This document shows positions 1 through 7,973 of a DNA stretch of 64,000 nt, in pieces. A program made the position numbers and the translations under genes. This DNA comes from Rhodobacter sp. Har01 (GTDB lineage Bacteria > Pseudomonadota > Alphaproteobacteria > Rhodobacterales > Rhodobacteraceae). The stretch covers positions 310,001 through 374,000 of the forward strand of contig NZ_JAJCTD010000004.1 in the NCBI RefSeq assembly GCF_020564565.1. The letters are read 5' to 3'. The notes beneath the pieces are model-generated. The model ran no database searches. It had not been told where the DNA came from and saw only the letters and a list, made by a program, of their open reading frames with translations. Position 1 is the stretch's first letter; each line of letters opens with the position of its first letter.

Positions 1-704
1 GCGCAGCTGTTCGACAGGCCCGGGTGCTTCTTCCAGTTTTCCTCATAGGCGCCGGACATGATGATGGCGCGGGCCGCGATTTCCGGGTCGTCGGTGATCA
101 TGATCCCGCCCTCGCCGGCGTTCACCAGCTTGTAGGACTGGAAACTGAAGCAGCCCACCTTGCCGATGGTGCCGATCTTGCGGCCGTGCCATTCGGTGCC
201 CAGGCTGTGGGCGGCGTCCTCGATCACCGGAATGCCGGCGGCATCGCACAGCGCCATGATCGCGTCCATGTCGCTGGTATGCCCGCGCATGTGGCTGATC
301 ATCACCGCGTCCGCACCGGGCAGCTTGGCCGCGAAATCCTCCATGTCGACACGGTAGTTCGCGCCCACTTCCACCAGCACCGGCACGCAATCGGCATGCA
401 CGACCGAGGACGGCACGGCGGCAAAGGTGAAGGCCGGGATCGGCACCCTGGCGCCTCGGGGCAGGTCCAGCGCCTTCAGGGACAGGAACAGCGCCGCCGA
501 GCAGGACGACACCGCCAGCGCATAGCGCGCGCCCATCAGGTCGGCGAATTCCTGTTCCAGCAGCGTCACCGGGGCGTCCGAGGGTGCGGTGTAGCGAAAC
601 AGGTCGCCCGAGATCAGCAGCCGGTCAATCTCGGCCCGCGCGGCCTCGGGGATGGATTCGGCATCATAGACGTTGGGGGCAAGGGTCTGTCCGTCGGGGG
701 CCAT
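1..704 (-). CDS. DegT/DnrJ/EryC1/StrS-family PLP aminotransferase (3' end off window)
   Basis: The visible 234 residues are the N-terminal part of a sugar-type aminotransferase or dehydratase that uses PLP. The fold is recognisable from SSCSAALFLSLKAL (cofactor phosphate region), VIEDAAHSLGTEW (the Asp that contacts the pyridine ring) and SFQSYKLVNAGEGG, where the Lys is the expected Schiff-base residue. The family usually acts on nucleotide-sugar keto groups, but the substrate cannot be told from sequence. The ATG at 702-704 is the first plausible start. The gene runs leftward out of the window, and its partners are not visible. Confidence 0.85.
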   Translation of the reverse strand, partial: MAPDGQTLAPNVYDAESIPEAARAEIDRLLISGDLFRYTAPSDAPVTLLEQEFADLMGARYALAVSSCSAALFLSLKALDLPRGARVPIPAFTFAAVPSSVVHADCVPVLVEVGANYRVDMEDFAAKLPGADAVMISHMRGHTSDMDAIMALCDAAGIPVIEDAAHSLGTEWHGRKIGTIGKVGCFSFQSYKLVNAGEGGIMITDDPEIAARAIIMSGAYEENWKKHPGLSNSC

Positions 705-851
705 GCTTCAGCTTTCCTGAAAGTCTGCTTCAGGAAGGATGTAAACACTGCGCGGGTGACGCGCCAGTGACAAATCTGTCGCCCGGCCGGTTTCTGCCAC
801 CGGATTGTTCCCTTGCGGGGTCACGTCGCGAACCGTTTTCTCCCGGGCGCC

Positions 852-898
852 GGAATTCGAAGTCGAATTCCGTCCACGATTTCCGACTTCGGAAATCG
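852..898. repeat. 47-bp double-hairpin element, copy 1 (A then B)
   Basis: Two perfect palindromes lie side by side: hairpin A (852-871, GGAATTCGAAGTCGAATTCC) and hairpin B (877-898, CGATTTCC...GGAAATCG), joined by 5 nt. The element begins one base past the soxG stop, so it lies at the 3' end of the sox operon and probably ends its transcription. No T-tract follows. Four more copies lie at 7407, 39104, 44502 and 58048. Confidence 0.85.
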
Positions 899-899
899 G

Positions 900-1454
900 C
901 TACCCGGCCACCGTCGCGCGGGCCTCGAACCGCGCCAGCACCTCGGTCAACTCGTGCCACAGGGTCCGCGCCATCGACCGGAAGACCCAGACCTCCACCG
1001 TCTCCGGCCCCGTCCGCAGGATCACCGCCGACATGTGATTCACCGGCGCCCGGATCGCCGCGCCCGCGGGAAAGCTCCCTGGCCGCAGGTCCACCGGCAC
1101 CAGCCGCGCCAGCGCCTCGGGGCCGGCCGGGCCCGACAGCGACACCCCGGCCCAGCCGCCCGACTGGTCGGTCACCGCCGCATGCCCCGCCAGCCCCGCC
1201 GGCGGCTCGGCCCCCATCAGGAAGGCCTGCGCGCGGCCCGTCCAGACCAGCCGCACCTCGGCCGCCGATACCCAGCGGTTCGGCTCCGGGAAGCCCAGCC
1301 CAAGGCTCTCCAGCGCCGTCGCGGCGCCATCCGCGCCACCGGGAAACAGCGCCACCGACCAGATCGGCCGGTCCTGCAGCGGCGCCAGCACCAGCCCGGC
1401 CCTGGTCACCGCGGCCTGGCCCTGCCAGGCCTCTTTCGCTATCAGCTCAGGCAC
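900..1454 (-). CDS. soxG: Sarcosine oxidase gamma subunit
   Basis: The 184-residue product matches the small, divergent gamma subunit of heterotetrameric sarcosine oxidase, whose fold resembles the aminomethyltransferase domain and which helps hold the complex together. The start chosen is GTG at 1452-1454, which overlaps the soxA stop by 8 nt as expected for translational coupling. An in-frame upstream ATG at 1508 would lie inside soxA. The C-terminal part (VEVWVFRSMARTLWHELTEVL) is the best conserved stretch. It is the last gene of soxBDAG and is followed at once by double-hairpin copy 1. Confidence 0.85.
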   Translation of the reverse strand: MPELIAKEAWQGQAAVTRAGLVLAPLQDRPIWSVALFPGGADGAATALESLGLGFPEPNRWVSAAEVRLVWTGRAQAFLMGAEPPAGLAGHAAVTDQSGGWAGVSLSGPAGPEALARLVPVDLRPGSFPAGAAIRAPVNHMSAVILRTGPETVEVWVFRSMARTLWHELTEVLARFEARATVAG

Positions 1455-4362
1455 GCATCCGCCCTCCGTCCGGGTCCAGGAACACCGGGTCGCAGACGTC
1501 GCAGACAACGTCCTTGCCCCGCAGATGATCGACCAGCCGGACCTGCTCGCCCAGCCTTGCGCGACCGTCGGTCAGAAAGGCCAGCGCCAGCCAGCAGTTC
1601 AACGTCGGCGACCAGCAGGTGCTGGTGGAATAGCCCTCGTCCGCGGCCTGCCCGATCACCGCGCCGGGCCGGAACAGATGCGCCCCAGCCGTCAGCGGCG
1701 CAAACGACCGCAGGCCGACCAGTTGTTGCCGTTCGGGGCCGGACAGTCCTGGCCGCTGGCTGGCCGCCTTGCCGATGCAATCCTTCTTCGCGCTGACTAT
1801 CTTGGCCATGCCGATGTCGAAGGCCGTCACCCGGCCGTGAATCTCGGCATGGGTGACAAAGCCCTTCTCGATCCGCAGGACGTTCAGCGCTTCCATCCCG
1901 TAGGGGCCGCCGCCCATGGTCTCGGCCCGCGCCAGCAGGTCGCGGAACAGCGCCTCGCCATAGCGGGTGGGCACCGCGATCTCATAGCCCTCCTCGCCGC
2001 TGAACGAGATGCGGAACAGCCGCGCCTCGACCCCGCCGACCGGCACCGAGGCCAGGCCCATGAACGGCACATCCCCCAGCGGCGCATCGAGCATCGAGTT
2101 CAGCAGCGCCCGCGCCTTCGGCCCGGCCACGGCGAACTGCGCCCAGGATTCGGTGACGGAGATGAACCGCAGGTCCCAATCCGCGCAGAACGCCTGATGC
2201 ACGAAATCCAGATGCCGCATCACCAGCCCCGCCGCGGCGGTGGTGGTGGTCATCAGGAAATGGTTTTCACCCAGGCGCGCGCTGGTGCCGTCGTCCAGCA
2301 CCATCCCGTCTTCGCGCAGCATCAGGCCATAGCGCACCCGGCCCACCGGCAGCGTGCTGAAGGTGTTGGTATAGACCAAGTCCAGGAACCGCGCGGCATC
2401 GCGGCCCTGAATGTCGATCTTGCCCAGGGTGGACACATCCGCCACCCCCACCGCATTGCGCACCATCATCACTTCGCGGTCGCAGGCTTCCTTCCAGGTC
2501 GTCTCGCCCGGCTTGGGGAAATAGCTCGGCCGATACCACAGCCCGGCCTCGATCATCGGCGCCATCCGGTCGCGGCTGGCCTGATCGCTGGTCATCAAGC
2601 GTTGCGGCGCGAAGCCCGCCCCCCGCCCGCCAGCCCCCATGGCCGCAATCGACACCGGCACGTAAGGCGGCCGGAAGGTGGTGATCCCGGTCTCGGGGAT
2701 CGACCGCCCGGTGGCATCGGCCAGCACCGCCAGCGCCGCGACGTTGGAGTTCTTGCCCTGGTCCGGCGCCATCCCCTGCGTGGTATAGCGCTTCATGTGC
2801 TCGACGCTGCGGTAGTTTTCCTGGGCCGCCAGCCGCACGTCCTTGGTGGTCACGTCATTGGCGAAATCCACCCAGGCCCGCCCCTCGGCCGCCACCGCCC
2901 ACAGGGCGCGCGGCTGGCAGGGCGCATCCTCGGCCTCGGGCAGCGCAATGTCCGGCACCTTGAAGCCAAGGTCGGCCAGCGCACCCTGTGCCGCCGCCTG
3001 GCCCCCCGCCAGCGCGCCATGGGTCGAGAACCGGCCCGCCGCCGCCCCCGCCGCCACCAGCCCCGGCACCGCGCCCTCCATCGGCACGAAGGCCATCAGA
3101 TCCTCGGCCCAGCGCGGCCGGCCGTTCATGTGGCAGGTCAGGTGCAGCGTGGGGTTCCAGCCGCCCGAGATCGCCAGGCAATCGGTCTCGACCTCAAAGG
3201 TCTCGGCACCCTTGCGCACGGTGATGCCGCTCAGCCCCAGACGGCCACGGCTGCCCACCACCTCGGCACCCAGATGCACCGGGCAGTCTTCCAGCGACGA
3301 GGCATCGGGCCGCGGGTCGATGATTCCCGCCACCTGCACGCCCGCCGCCATCAACTCGCGCGCCAGCGCGCGCCCCGTTTCGCTGCCGTCGAAGATGGTG
3401 ATCCGCTGGCCGGGCACCACGCCGTAGCGGTTCAGGTAGGTGCGCACCGCGCTGGTCAGCATGATCCCCGGCCGGTCGTTGTCGGGGAAAGCCACAGGCC
3501 GCTCCATCGCCCCCGCCGCCAGCACCGCGCGACGGGCGACGATGCGCCAGAAGCATTCGCGCGGCAGGTTGGCCTTGGCGGGCCGGTGCAGCCCCACCCG
3601 CTCCAGCGCGCCATAGGTGCCGTTGTCATAGGCGCCGGTGATGGTGGTGCGCGTCATGATCCGCACGTTGGGCAGGCTGCGCAACTCGGCCTCGACGGCG
3701 GCCGCCCAGACCAGCGCGGGTTCGCCGCCGATCATCCCGCCGTCGCTGGCCAGCCGGCCGCCCAGGATCGGGGTCTCGTCGGCCAGAATCACCTGTGCCC
3801 CGGCCCGCGCCGCCGTCAGCGCCGCCATCAGCCCCGCCGGCCCGGCCCCGATCACCAGAAGGTCGCACCAGGCCCAGGCCTTTTCGTAGGCCCCCTCGTC
3901 ATGCTTGCCCGACAGCCGGCCCAGGCCGGCCGCCCGGCGGATCATCGGCTCATAGACGCTTTCCCAGAAGGCGCGGGGCCACATGAAGGTCTTGTAGTAG
4001 AAGCCCGCACTGAAGAACGGGGCCAGCAGGTCATTCACCTCGAGCAGGTCGTATTTCAGGCTGCCCAGGCGGTTCTGGCTGCGCGCCTCAAGGCCGTCGA
4101 AGATCTCCTGCACCGTCGCCCGCACGTTCGGCGTCTGGTTGGTCTTGCCGTGGATTTCCACCAGCGCATTCGGCTCCTCCGACCCGGCGGTCAGCGGCCC
4201 GCGCGGCCGGTGATACTTGAAGCTGCGCCCCATCAGCCGCACGCCATTGGCCAGAAGCGCCGAGGCCAGCGTGTCGCCGCGATAGCCGCCGTAGGAGGTG
4301 CCGTCGAAGCTGAAGCGCACCGGATGGGCGCGGTCGATCAGGCCCTTGCCCTCGATCCTCAT
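1447..4362 (-). CDS. soxA: Sarcosine oxidase alpha subunit
   Basis: The 971-residue protein has the size and order of the known alpha subunit. An N-terminal ferredoxin-like but cysteine-poor region (about 1-90) is followed by an NAD/FAD-type dinucleotide fold with GAGPAG at 172-177, and a C-terminal glycine-cleavage T-protein-like folate domain (about 590-960). With SoxB, SoxD and SoxG it oxidises sarcosine to glycine and H2O2 and passes the methyl carbon to tetrahydrofolate as 5,10-methylene-THF, in the cytoplasm. Its ATG overlaps the soxD stop as ATGA, and soxG overlaps its end by 8 nt, so D-A-G are tightly coupled. Confidence 0.95.
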   Translation of the reverse strand: MRIEGKGLIDRAHPVRFSFDGTSYGGYRGDTLASALLANGVRLMGRSFKYHRPRGPLTAGSEEPNALVEIHGKTNQTPNVRATVQEIFDGLEARSQNRLGSLKYDLLEVNDLLAPFFSAGFYYKTFMWPRAFWESVYEPMIRRAAGLGRLSGKHDEGAYEKAWAWCDLLVIGAGPAGLMAALTAARAGAQVILADETPILGGRLASDGGMIGGEPALVWAAAVEAELRSLPNVRIMTRTTITGAYDNGTYGALERVGLHRPAKANLPRECFWRIVARRAVLAAGAMERPVAFPDNDRPGIMLTSAVRTYLNRYGVVPGQRITIFDGSETGRALARELMAAGVQVAGIIDPRPDASSLEDCPVHLGAEVVGSRGRLGLSGITVRKGAETFEVETDCLAISGGWNPTLHLTCHMNGRPRWAEDLMAFVPMEGAVPGLVAAGAAAGRFSTHGALAGGQAAAQGALADLGFKVPDIALPEAEDAPCQPRALWAVAAEGRAWVDFANDVTTKDVRLAAQENYRSVEHMKRYTTQGMAPDQGKNSNVAALAVLADATGRSIPETGITTFRPPYVPVSIAAMGAGGRGAGFAPQRLMTSDQASRDRMAPMIEAGLWYRPSYFPKPGETTWKEACDREVMMVRNAVGVADVSTLGKIDIQGRDAARFLDLVYTNTFSTLPVGRVRYGLMLREDGMVLDDGTSARLGENHFLMTTTTAAAGLVMRHLDFVHQAFCADWDLRFISVTESWAQFAVAGPKARALLNSMLDAPLGDVPFMGLASVPVGGVEARLFRISFSGEEGYEIAVPTRYGEALFRDLLARAETMGGGPYGMEALNVLRIEKGFVTHAEIHGRVTAFDIGMAKIVSAKKDCIGKAASQRPGLSGPERQQLVGLRSFAPLTAGAHLFRPGAVIGQAADEGYSTSTCWSPTLNCWLALAFLTDGRARLGEQVRLVDHLRGKDVVCDVCDPVFLDPDGGRMRA

Positions 4363-4625
4363 GCCCCCGCCCTCCCGGCGACCAGTTCCACCGCCGAAAC
4401 CTCATGCGTGACGGTATTGCGCGTCACCACCAGCCACTGCGCACAGCCCTGCTCATGATACCAAAGGTCCTTGGTCAGCCCGGCGGGGTTGTCGCGGTTG
4501 TGCAGATAGTCGTCCCAGGCCGCCGGCGCAGCCCCTTCGGCCGGACGGTCAAGATAGGCGTCGGAGCCGTAATAATGGAACTCCCGCCGGTCGCGGTCGC
4601 CGCAAAGGGGGCAGGTCAGGCGCAT
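4359..4625 (-). CDS. soxD: Sarcosine oxidase delta subunit
   Basis: This 88-residue protein carries the expected zinc site of SoxD: Cys5 and Cys8 in CPLC near the N-terminus, and His57 and Cys61 in YHEQGCAQW. The delta subunit is a structural part of the SoxBDAG tetramer. The ATG at 4623-4625 places the first zinc Cys at residue 5, as in the family; the reading frame stays open upstream but into the palindromic repeat. The stop overlaps the soxA start (ATGA). Confidence 0.92.
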   Translation of the reverse strand: MRLTCPLCGDRDRREFHYYGSDAYLDRPAEGAAPAAWDDYLHNRDNPAGLTKDLWYHEQGCAQWLVVTRNTVTHEVSAVELVAGRAGA

Positions 4626-4655
4626 CGGGCGGTCTCCTTGCGGGCTGGCGTCGCA

Positions 4656-4757
4656 GAGGGGCGCTGCCCCTCGCGCTGCGCGCTCACCCCGGGATATTTT
4701 TGGACAGATGAAAACACTGCCGATTTCATCTGTCTGAAAATATCCCCGCCGGAGGCA
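4656..4757. repeat. Composite palindromic repeat, copy I, between soxB and soxD
   Basis: A GC-rich small hairpin (GAGGGGCGCTGCCCCTC) is followed by a long interrupted palindrome whose arms read GGATATTTTTGGACAGATGA and TCATCTGTCTGAAAATATCC, closing with CCGCCGGAGGC. The same layout recurs at 35105-35217 and, with changed sequence (GCCAAGATGAAG arm), at 52372-52480. Here it occupies most of the 178-bp gap inside the sox operon, where it may attenuate or stabilise the transcript (inference). Confidence 0.75.
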
Positions 4758-4803
4758 TCCGACGGCAGGTCCGGGCGGGTGGCGTGCGGGTGGGGCATGA
4801 CGG

Positions 4804-6054
4804 TCAATGCAGGTTGTGCTGGCTGCCGGTGCCTTCTTCGTCAAGAAGGTGGCCGGTGCGGAAACGGTCAAGGCGGAAGCGGCGGGCGACGTCGTGGGGC
4901 TGGTCGGTGGCCATCAGATGCGCCATGCACCAGCCGCTGGCGGGCACGGCCTTGAAGCCGCCGTAGTTCCAGCCGCAGTCGAGGTAGAGGCCCTCGACAT
5001 GGGTCTTGTCGATGATGGGGCTGCCGTCGGGCGACATGTCCATGATCCCGCCCCAGCTGCGCAGCACGCGGGCGCGGCCGATCATCGGCATCAGAGTCAT
5101 GCCGGCCTCCATCACGTGTTCCACCATCGGCAGGTTGCCGCGTGCGGCGTATGACGCGTAGAAATCCAGGTCGCCGCCGAAGACCAGGCCGCCCTTGTCG
5201 GACTGCGAGATGTAGAAGTGGCCCATGCCGAAGCTGATGACATGGTCGATCACCGGCTTGAGCCCCTCGGTCACGAAGGCCTGCAGGACGTGGCTTTCGA
5301 TCGGCAGCCGCATCCCGGCCATCGCCGCGACCTGGCTGGAGCGGCCCGCCACCACGATGCCGACCTTTTTCGCCCGGATCGCGCCGCGGGTGGTCTGCAC
5401 GCCGACGACGCGGCCACCCTCGATATCGATGCCGGTCACCTCGCAGTTCTGGATCAGGTCGACGCCGCGCCGGTCGCCCGCCCTGGCATAGCCCCAGGCC
5501 ACCGCGTCATGCCGCGCCGTGCCGCCGCGCGGGTGCAGAAGGCCGCCGTAGATCGGGAAGCGGGTCTGTTCGAAATCCAGCCAGGGCAGCAGCTCGCGCA
5601 CGCCCTCGCGGTCCAGCAGCACCGCGTCGTCGCCCAGCGTGACCATGGCGTTGCCGCGGCGGGCGAAGGCGTCGCGCTGGCCGTCCGAGTGGAACAGGTT
5701 GATCAGGCCGCGCTGCGAATGCATCACGTTGTAGTTCAGCTCGGCCTCCAGCCCTTCCCACAGCTTCAGCGAGTGGCTGTAGAATTCCTGGTTGCCGGGC
5801 AGGAAGTAGTTGGCCCGCACGATGGTGGTGTTGCGGCCGACGTTGCCGCCGCCGAGGTAGCCCTTTTCCAGCACCGCGACATTGGTCAGCTTGTGGTTCT
5901 TCGCCAGGTAGTAGGCGGTGGACAGCCCGTGCCCGCCGCCGCCGATCACGATGGCATCGTATTCGGCCTTGGGGGCAGGGTCGCGCCAGGCCGGCTTCCA
6001 GCCCTTGTTGCCGAACAGCCCCTCGGTCAAGACCTTCAGGCCCGAATAGCGCAT
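4804..6054 (-). CDS. soxB: Sarcosine oxidase beta subunit
   Basis: The 416-residue FAD-dependent amine oxidase (DAO fold) has its Rossmann motif GGGGHG at 38-43 and the sequence around GNVGRNTTIVRANYF typical of SoxB. In the family this subunit carries the non-covalent FAD that oxidises sarcosine and the covalently linked FMN. The start is the ATG at 6052-6054, which has AGGAG about 8 nt upstream; an in-frame GTG or ATG further up (to 6165) would add a basic tail not seen in the family (405-417 residues). It is the first gene of soxBDAG. Confidence 0.95.
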   Translation of the reverse strand: MRYSGLKVLTEGLFGNKGWKPAWRDPAPKAEYDAIVIGGGGHGLSTAYYLAKNHKLTNVAVLEKGYLGGGNVGRNTTIVRANYFLPGNQEFYSHSLKLWEGLEAELNYNVMHSQRGLINLFHSDGQRDAFARRGNAMVTLGDDAVLLDREGVRELLPWLDFEQTRFPIYGGLLHPRGGTARHDAVAWGYARAGDRRGVDLIQNCEVTGIDIEGGRVVGVQTTRGAIRAKKVGIVVAGRSSQVAAMAGMRLPIESHVLQAFVTEGLKPVIDHVISFGMGHFYISQSDKGGLVFGGDLDFYASYAARGNLPMVEHVMEAGMTLMPMIGRARVLRSWGGIMDMSPDGSPIIDKTHVEGLYLDCGWNYGGFKAVPASGWCMAHLMATDQPHDVARRFRLDRFRTGHLLDEEGTGSQHNLH

Positions 6055-6224
6055 CCTGCCGCTCCTGTCGTTCCGGTGCCACTGAACCGGCTTTGCCTCC
6101 GGTTTGCAAGGCGGCGCGGCCACAGGCCTGCCTGCCCGCGACAGCCCCTGTCGCTTTCGACCCAACCGGCCACGCGTCCTGCTGCCGCACCGCGCCCCTT
6201 GCGCCCGCGACGCCTGTCCATTAC

Positions 6225-6240
6225 ATTCATAAAAATGAAT
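6225..6240. promoter_or_regulatory. ATTC-N8-GAAT palindrome, SqrR/BigR-type operator candidate
   Basis: The 16-bp palindrome ATTCATAAAAATGAAT sits 21 nt before the start of the flavoprotein gene in the soxB/flavoprotein divergent gap. The ATTC-N8-GAAT spacing is that reported for SqrR, the persulfide-responsive ArsR-family repressor of Rhodobacter capsulatus. It is an A/T island in GC-rich surroundings. Function is inferred from the match and the position before an SQR-like gene. Confidence 0.6.
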
Positions 6241-6261
6241 TTGAACCCGGCAGGAGCCGCC

Positions 6262-7389
6262 ATGACCCAGATCGTCCTCCTCGGCTCAGGCTTCGCCGCA
6301 CTGACCGCCGTGCGCGAGTTGCGCCGCCGCAAGGTGCAGGCCCAGATCACCGTGATCTCGCCGCGCGACGAGTTGCACTACCTGCCGTCGTCGATCTGGA
6401 TTCCCGCCGGTCTGCGCACACCCAAGGGCCTGCGCCTGCCGCTGGCGGGGTTCTTCGCCCGCCACGACGTGCGCCACCTCAAGGCCCGGGTCACCGGCCT
6501 TGCCACCGCCAGCCGGACGGTGGAAACCGACGCCGGCCCGGTCACCGCCGACCACATCCTGATCGCCACCGGCGGACGCTTCCTGAAGAAGCTGCCGGGC
6601 ATCGAGAATGCCATCATCCCCTGCGAAGGCCTGGCCCCGGCCGAGGCGCTTGCGGCCCGGTTCGACGCCCTGCGCGAAGGCACCATCGCCATCGGCATGG
6701 CCACCAACCCGGCCGAACCCGGCGCCATGCGCGGCGGGCCGATGTTCGAATACGCCTTCATCCTGGACACGCTTCTGCGCCGGCAGGGGCGCCGCGACGC
6801 GGTGCGCATCGTCTTCTTCAGCCCCGCCGAACGGCCCGGCGCCCGGCTGGGGGAAAAGGCGGTGGACGGCATCCTGGCCGAATTCGCCCGCCGCGGCATC
6901 GAGACCCACCTCGGCCACAAGATGACCCGCATCGATCCCGGCCGGGTGGTGACGGAAGGCGGAGAGATTGCGGCCGACCTGATCCTGTTCCAGCCCGGCA
7001 TGACCGGACCGGACTGGCTGGCCGCCTCGGACCTGCCGCTGTCCCCCGGCGGCATGGTCAAGGCCGATGCGATGTGCCGGGTCGAGGGCGCCCCCGGCAT
7101 CTGGGTCGCCGGCGACGCGGGCAGTTACCCCGGCCCGGACTGGATGCCGAAACAGGCCCACCAGGCCGACCTGCAGGCTGCGGCGGCGGCGGCGAACATC
7201 GCCTCCGAACTGGCCGGACAGGCGCCGACGAAGCGGTTCACCCCGGAGCTTGTCTGCATCATGGACACGCTCGACAGCGGCATGCTGGTGTTCCGCCGTG
7301 GCAAGCTGAACCTGGTCCTGCCGCGGATGAAACCCCTGCATTGGCTGAAACGCGCCTTCGAGCGGCACTACCTGCGGACCTATCGCTGA
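6262..7389 (+). CDS. SQR-like FAD-dependent oxidoreductase
   Basis: The 375-residue protein belongs to the sulfide:quinone oxidoreductase / flavocytochrome c sulfide dehydrogenase / NDH-2 group. It has an FAD Rossmann motif GSGFAA at 8-13, LIATGG at about 100-105, the second FAD motif WVAGDAGSYPGPDWMPKQAHQA, and Cys121 and Cys332, which line up roughly with two of the SQR redox cysteines. The middle SQR cysteine (near residue 160) is absent: GGPMFEY stands there. The C-terminal KPLHWLKRAFERHYLRTYR is the basic amphipathic tail often used for membrane contact. The start has AGGAG at 6252-6256. The ATTC-N8-GAAT operator upstream suggests sulfide or persulfide control. It could oxidise sulfide or another reduced sulfur compound, or work as an NADH:quinone reductase. 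Confidence 0.75.
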   Translation: MTQIVLLGSGFAALTAVRELRRRKVQAQITVISPRDELHYLPSSIWIPAGLRTPKGLRLPLAGFFARHDVRHLKARVTGLATASRTVETDAGPVTADHILIATGGRFLKKLPGIENAIIPCEGLAPAEALAARFDALREGTIAIGMATNPAEPGAMRGGPMFEYAFILDTLLRRQGRRDAVRIVFFSPAERPGARLGEKAVDGILAEFARRGIETHLGHKMTRIDPGRVVTEGGEIAADLILFQPGMTGPDWLAASDLPLSPGGMVKADAMCRVEGAPGIWVAGDAGSYPGPDWMPKQAHQADLQAAAAAANIASELAGQAPTKRFTPELVCIMDTLDSGMLVFRRGKLNLVLPRMKPLHWLKRAFERHYLRTYR

Positions 7390-7406
7390 CGCCGGCCCGG
7401 GGAACC

Positions 7407-7453
7407 GGAATTCGAAGTCGAATTCCGTGCACGATTTCCGAATTCGGAAATCG
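7407..7453. repeat. 47-bp double-hairpin element, copy 2 (A then B)
   Basis: Hairpin A spans 7407-7426 and hairpin B 7432-7453 with linker GTGCA. It fills the gap between the convergent flavoprotein gene (stop at 7389) and the secreted-protein gene (stop at 7469), the place for a two-way terminator. Confidence 0.85.
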
Positions 7454-7468
7454 GCGCCCGGCCGCCGC

Positions 7469-7885
7469 TCAGGGCTTCAGCATGTAGTGGATCCCCTGGC
7501 CTTCGCCCTTGACCTCGACATGGTCGTCGATCTGCAGGTCCTTCCAGCCGTTGGTGACCGTCTCCAGCACGGTCACCGTCTTGGCATAGGGATAGCCGTA
7601 GGTTTCCCAGGTCTCGCCTTCCTGGCGGACAATGACCACCCGGCAATGCTCCATGTCGCCATTGCACCAGGTCGGCTCGGTGATCTTGACCAGCGCCTCA
7701 TCGACGCCGTCGCCGTCCAGATCGGCCGCGCCGTAGCCATAGGTCGCGCCCGGCACGCGCCCCTGCGCGTCCTGCCAGGCCGAATAGCCGGCGATGCCAG
7801 CCGGCTCTTCGGGGGTGAACACGATCTCCTGCGCCAGCGCGGGGGGCGCCAGCAGGGCCGCAAGCAGCGGGACAACAGCCTTCAT
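7469..7885 (-). CDS. Secreted hypothetical protein with DxDGD-type repeat
   Basis: The 138-residue protein starts with a clear signal peptide (MKAVVPLLAALLAPPALAQ, cleavage after AQ near residue 20). The mature part carries AADLDGDGVDEALVKI, a calcium-binding loop seen in FG-GAP/VCBS-like and similar periplasmic proteins, and two cysteines (CNGDMEHC) likely to form a disulfide. The ATG at 7883-7885 is preceded by AAGGAG. No known function; probably periplasmic. Confidence 0.75.
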   Translation of the reverse strand: MKAVVPLLAALLAPPALAQEIVFTPEEPAGIAGYSAWQDAQGRVPGATYGYGAADLDGDGVDEALVKITEPTWCNGDMEHCRVVIVRQEGETWETYGYPYAKTVTVLETVTNGWKDLQIDDHVEVKGEGQGIHYMLKP

Positions 7886-7973
7886 CGCGCAATCTCCTTG
7901 GCAGGCGGACGGGCCTTGCACCCGCCCGCCGCCAAGGCATCGGCCCTGCACCGCGGCGGCGCCTTGATCCGCG

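Noticed and set aside
1525..4458. 977-codon open frame opposite soxA
   Set aside because: It is antisense to a clear soxA gene, is His/Arg/Pro/Gln-rich and has no family motif; a by-product of high GC.
7407..7453. Double hairpins as integration sites or transposon ends
   Set aside because: No target duplication, no transposase and no gene disruption next to any copy; they fit neatly between gene ends.
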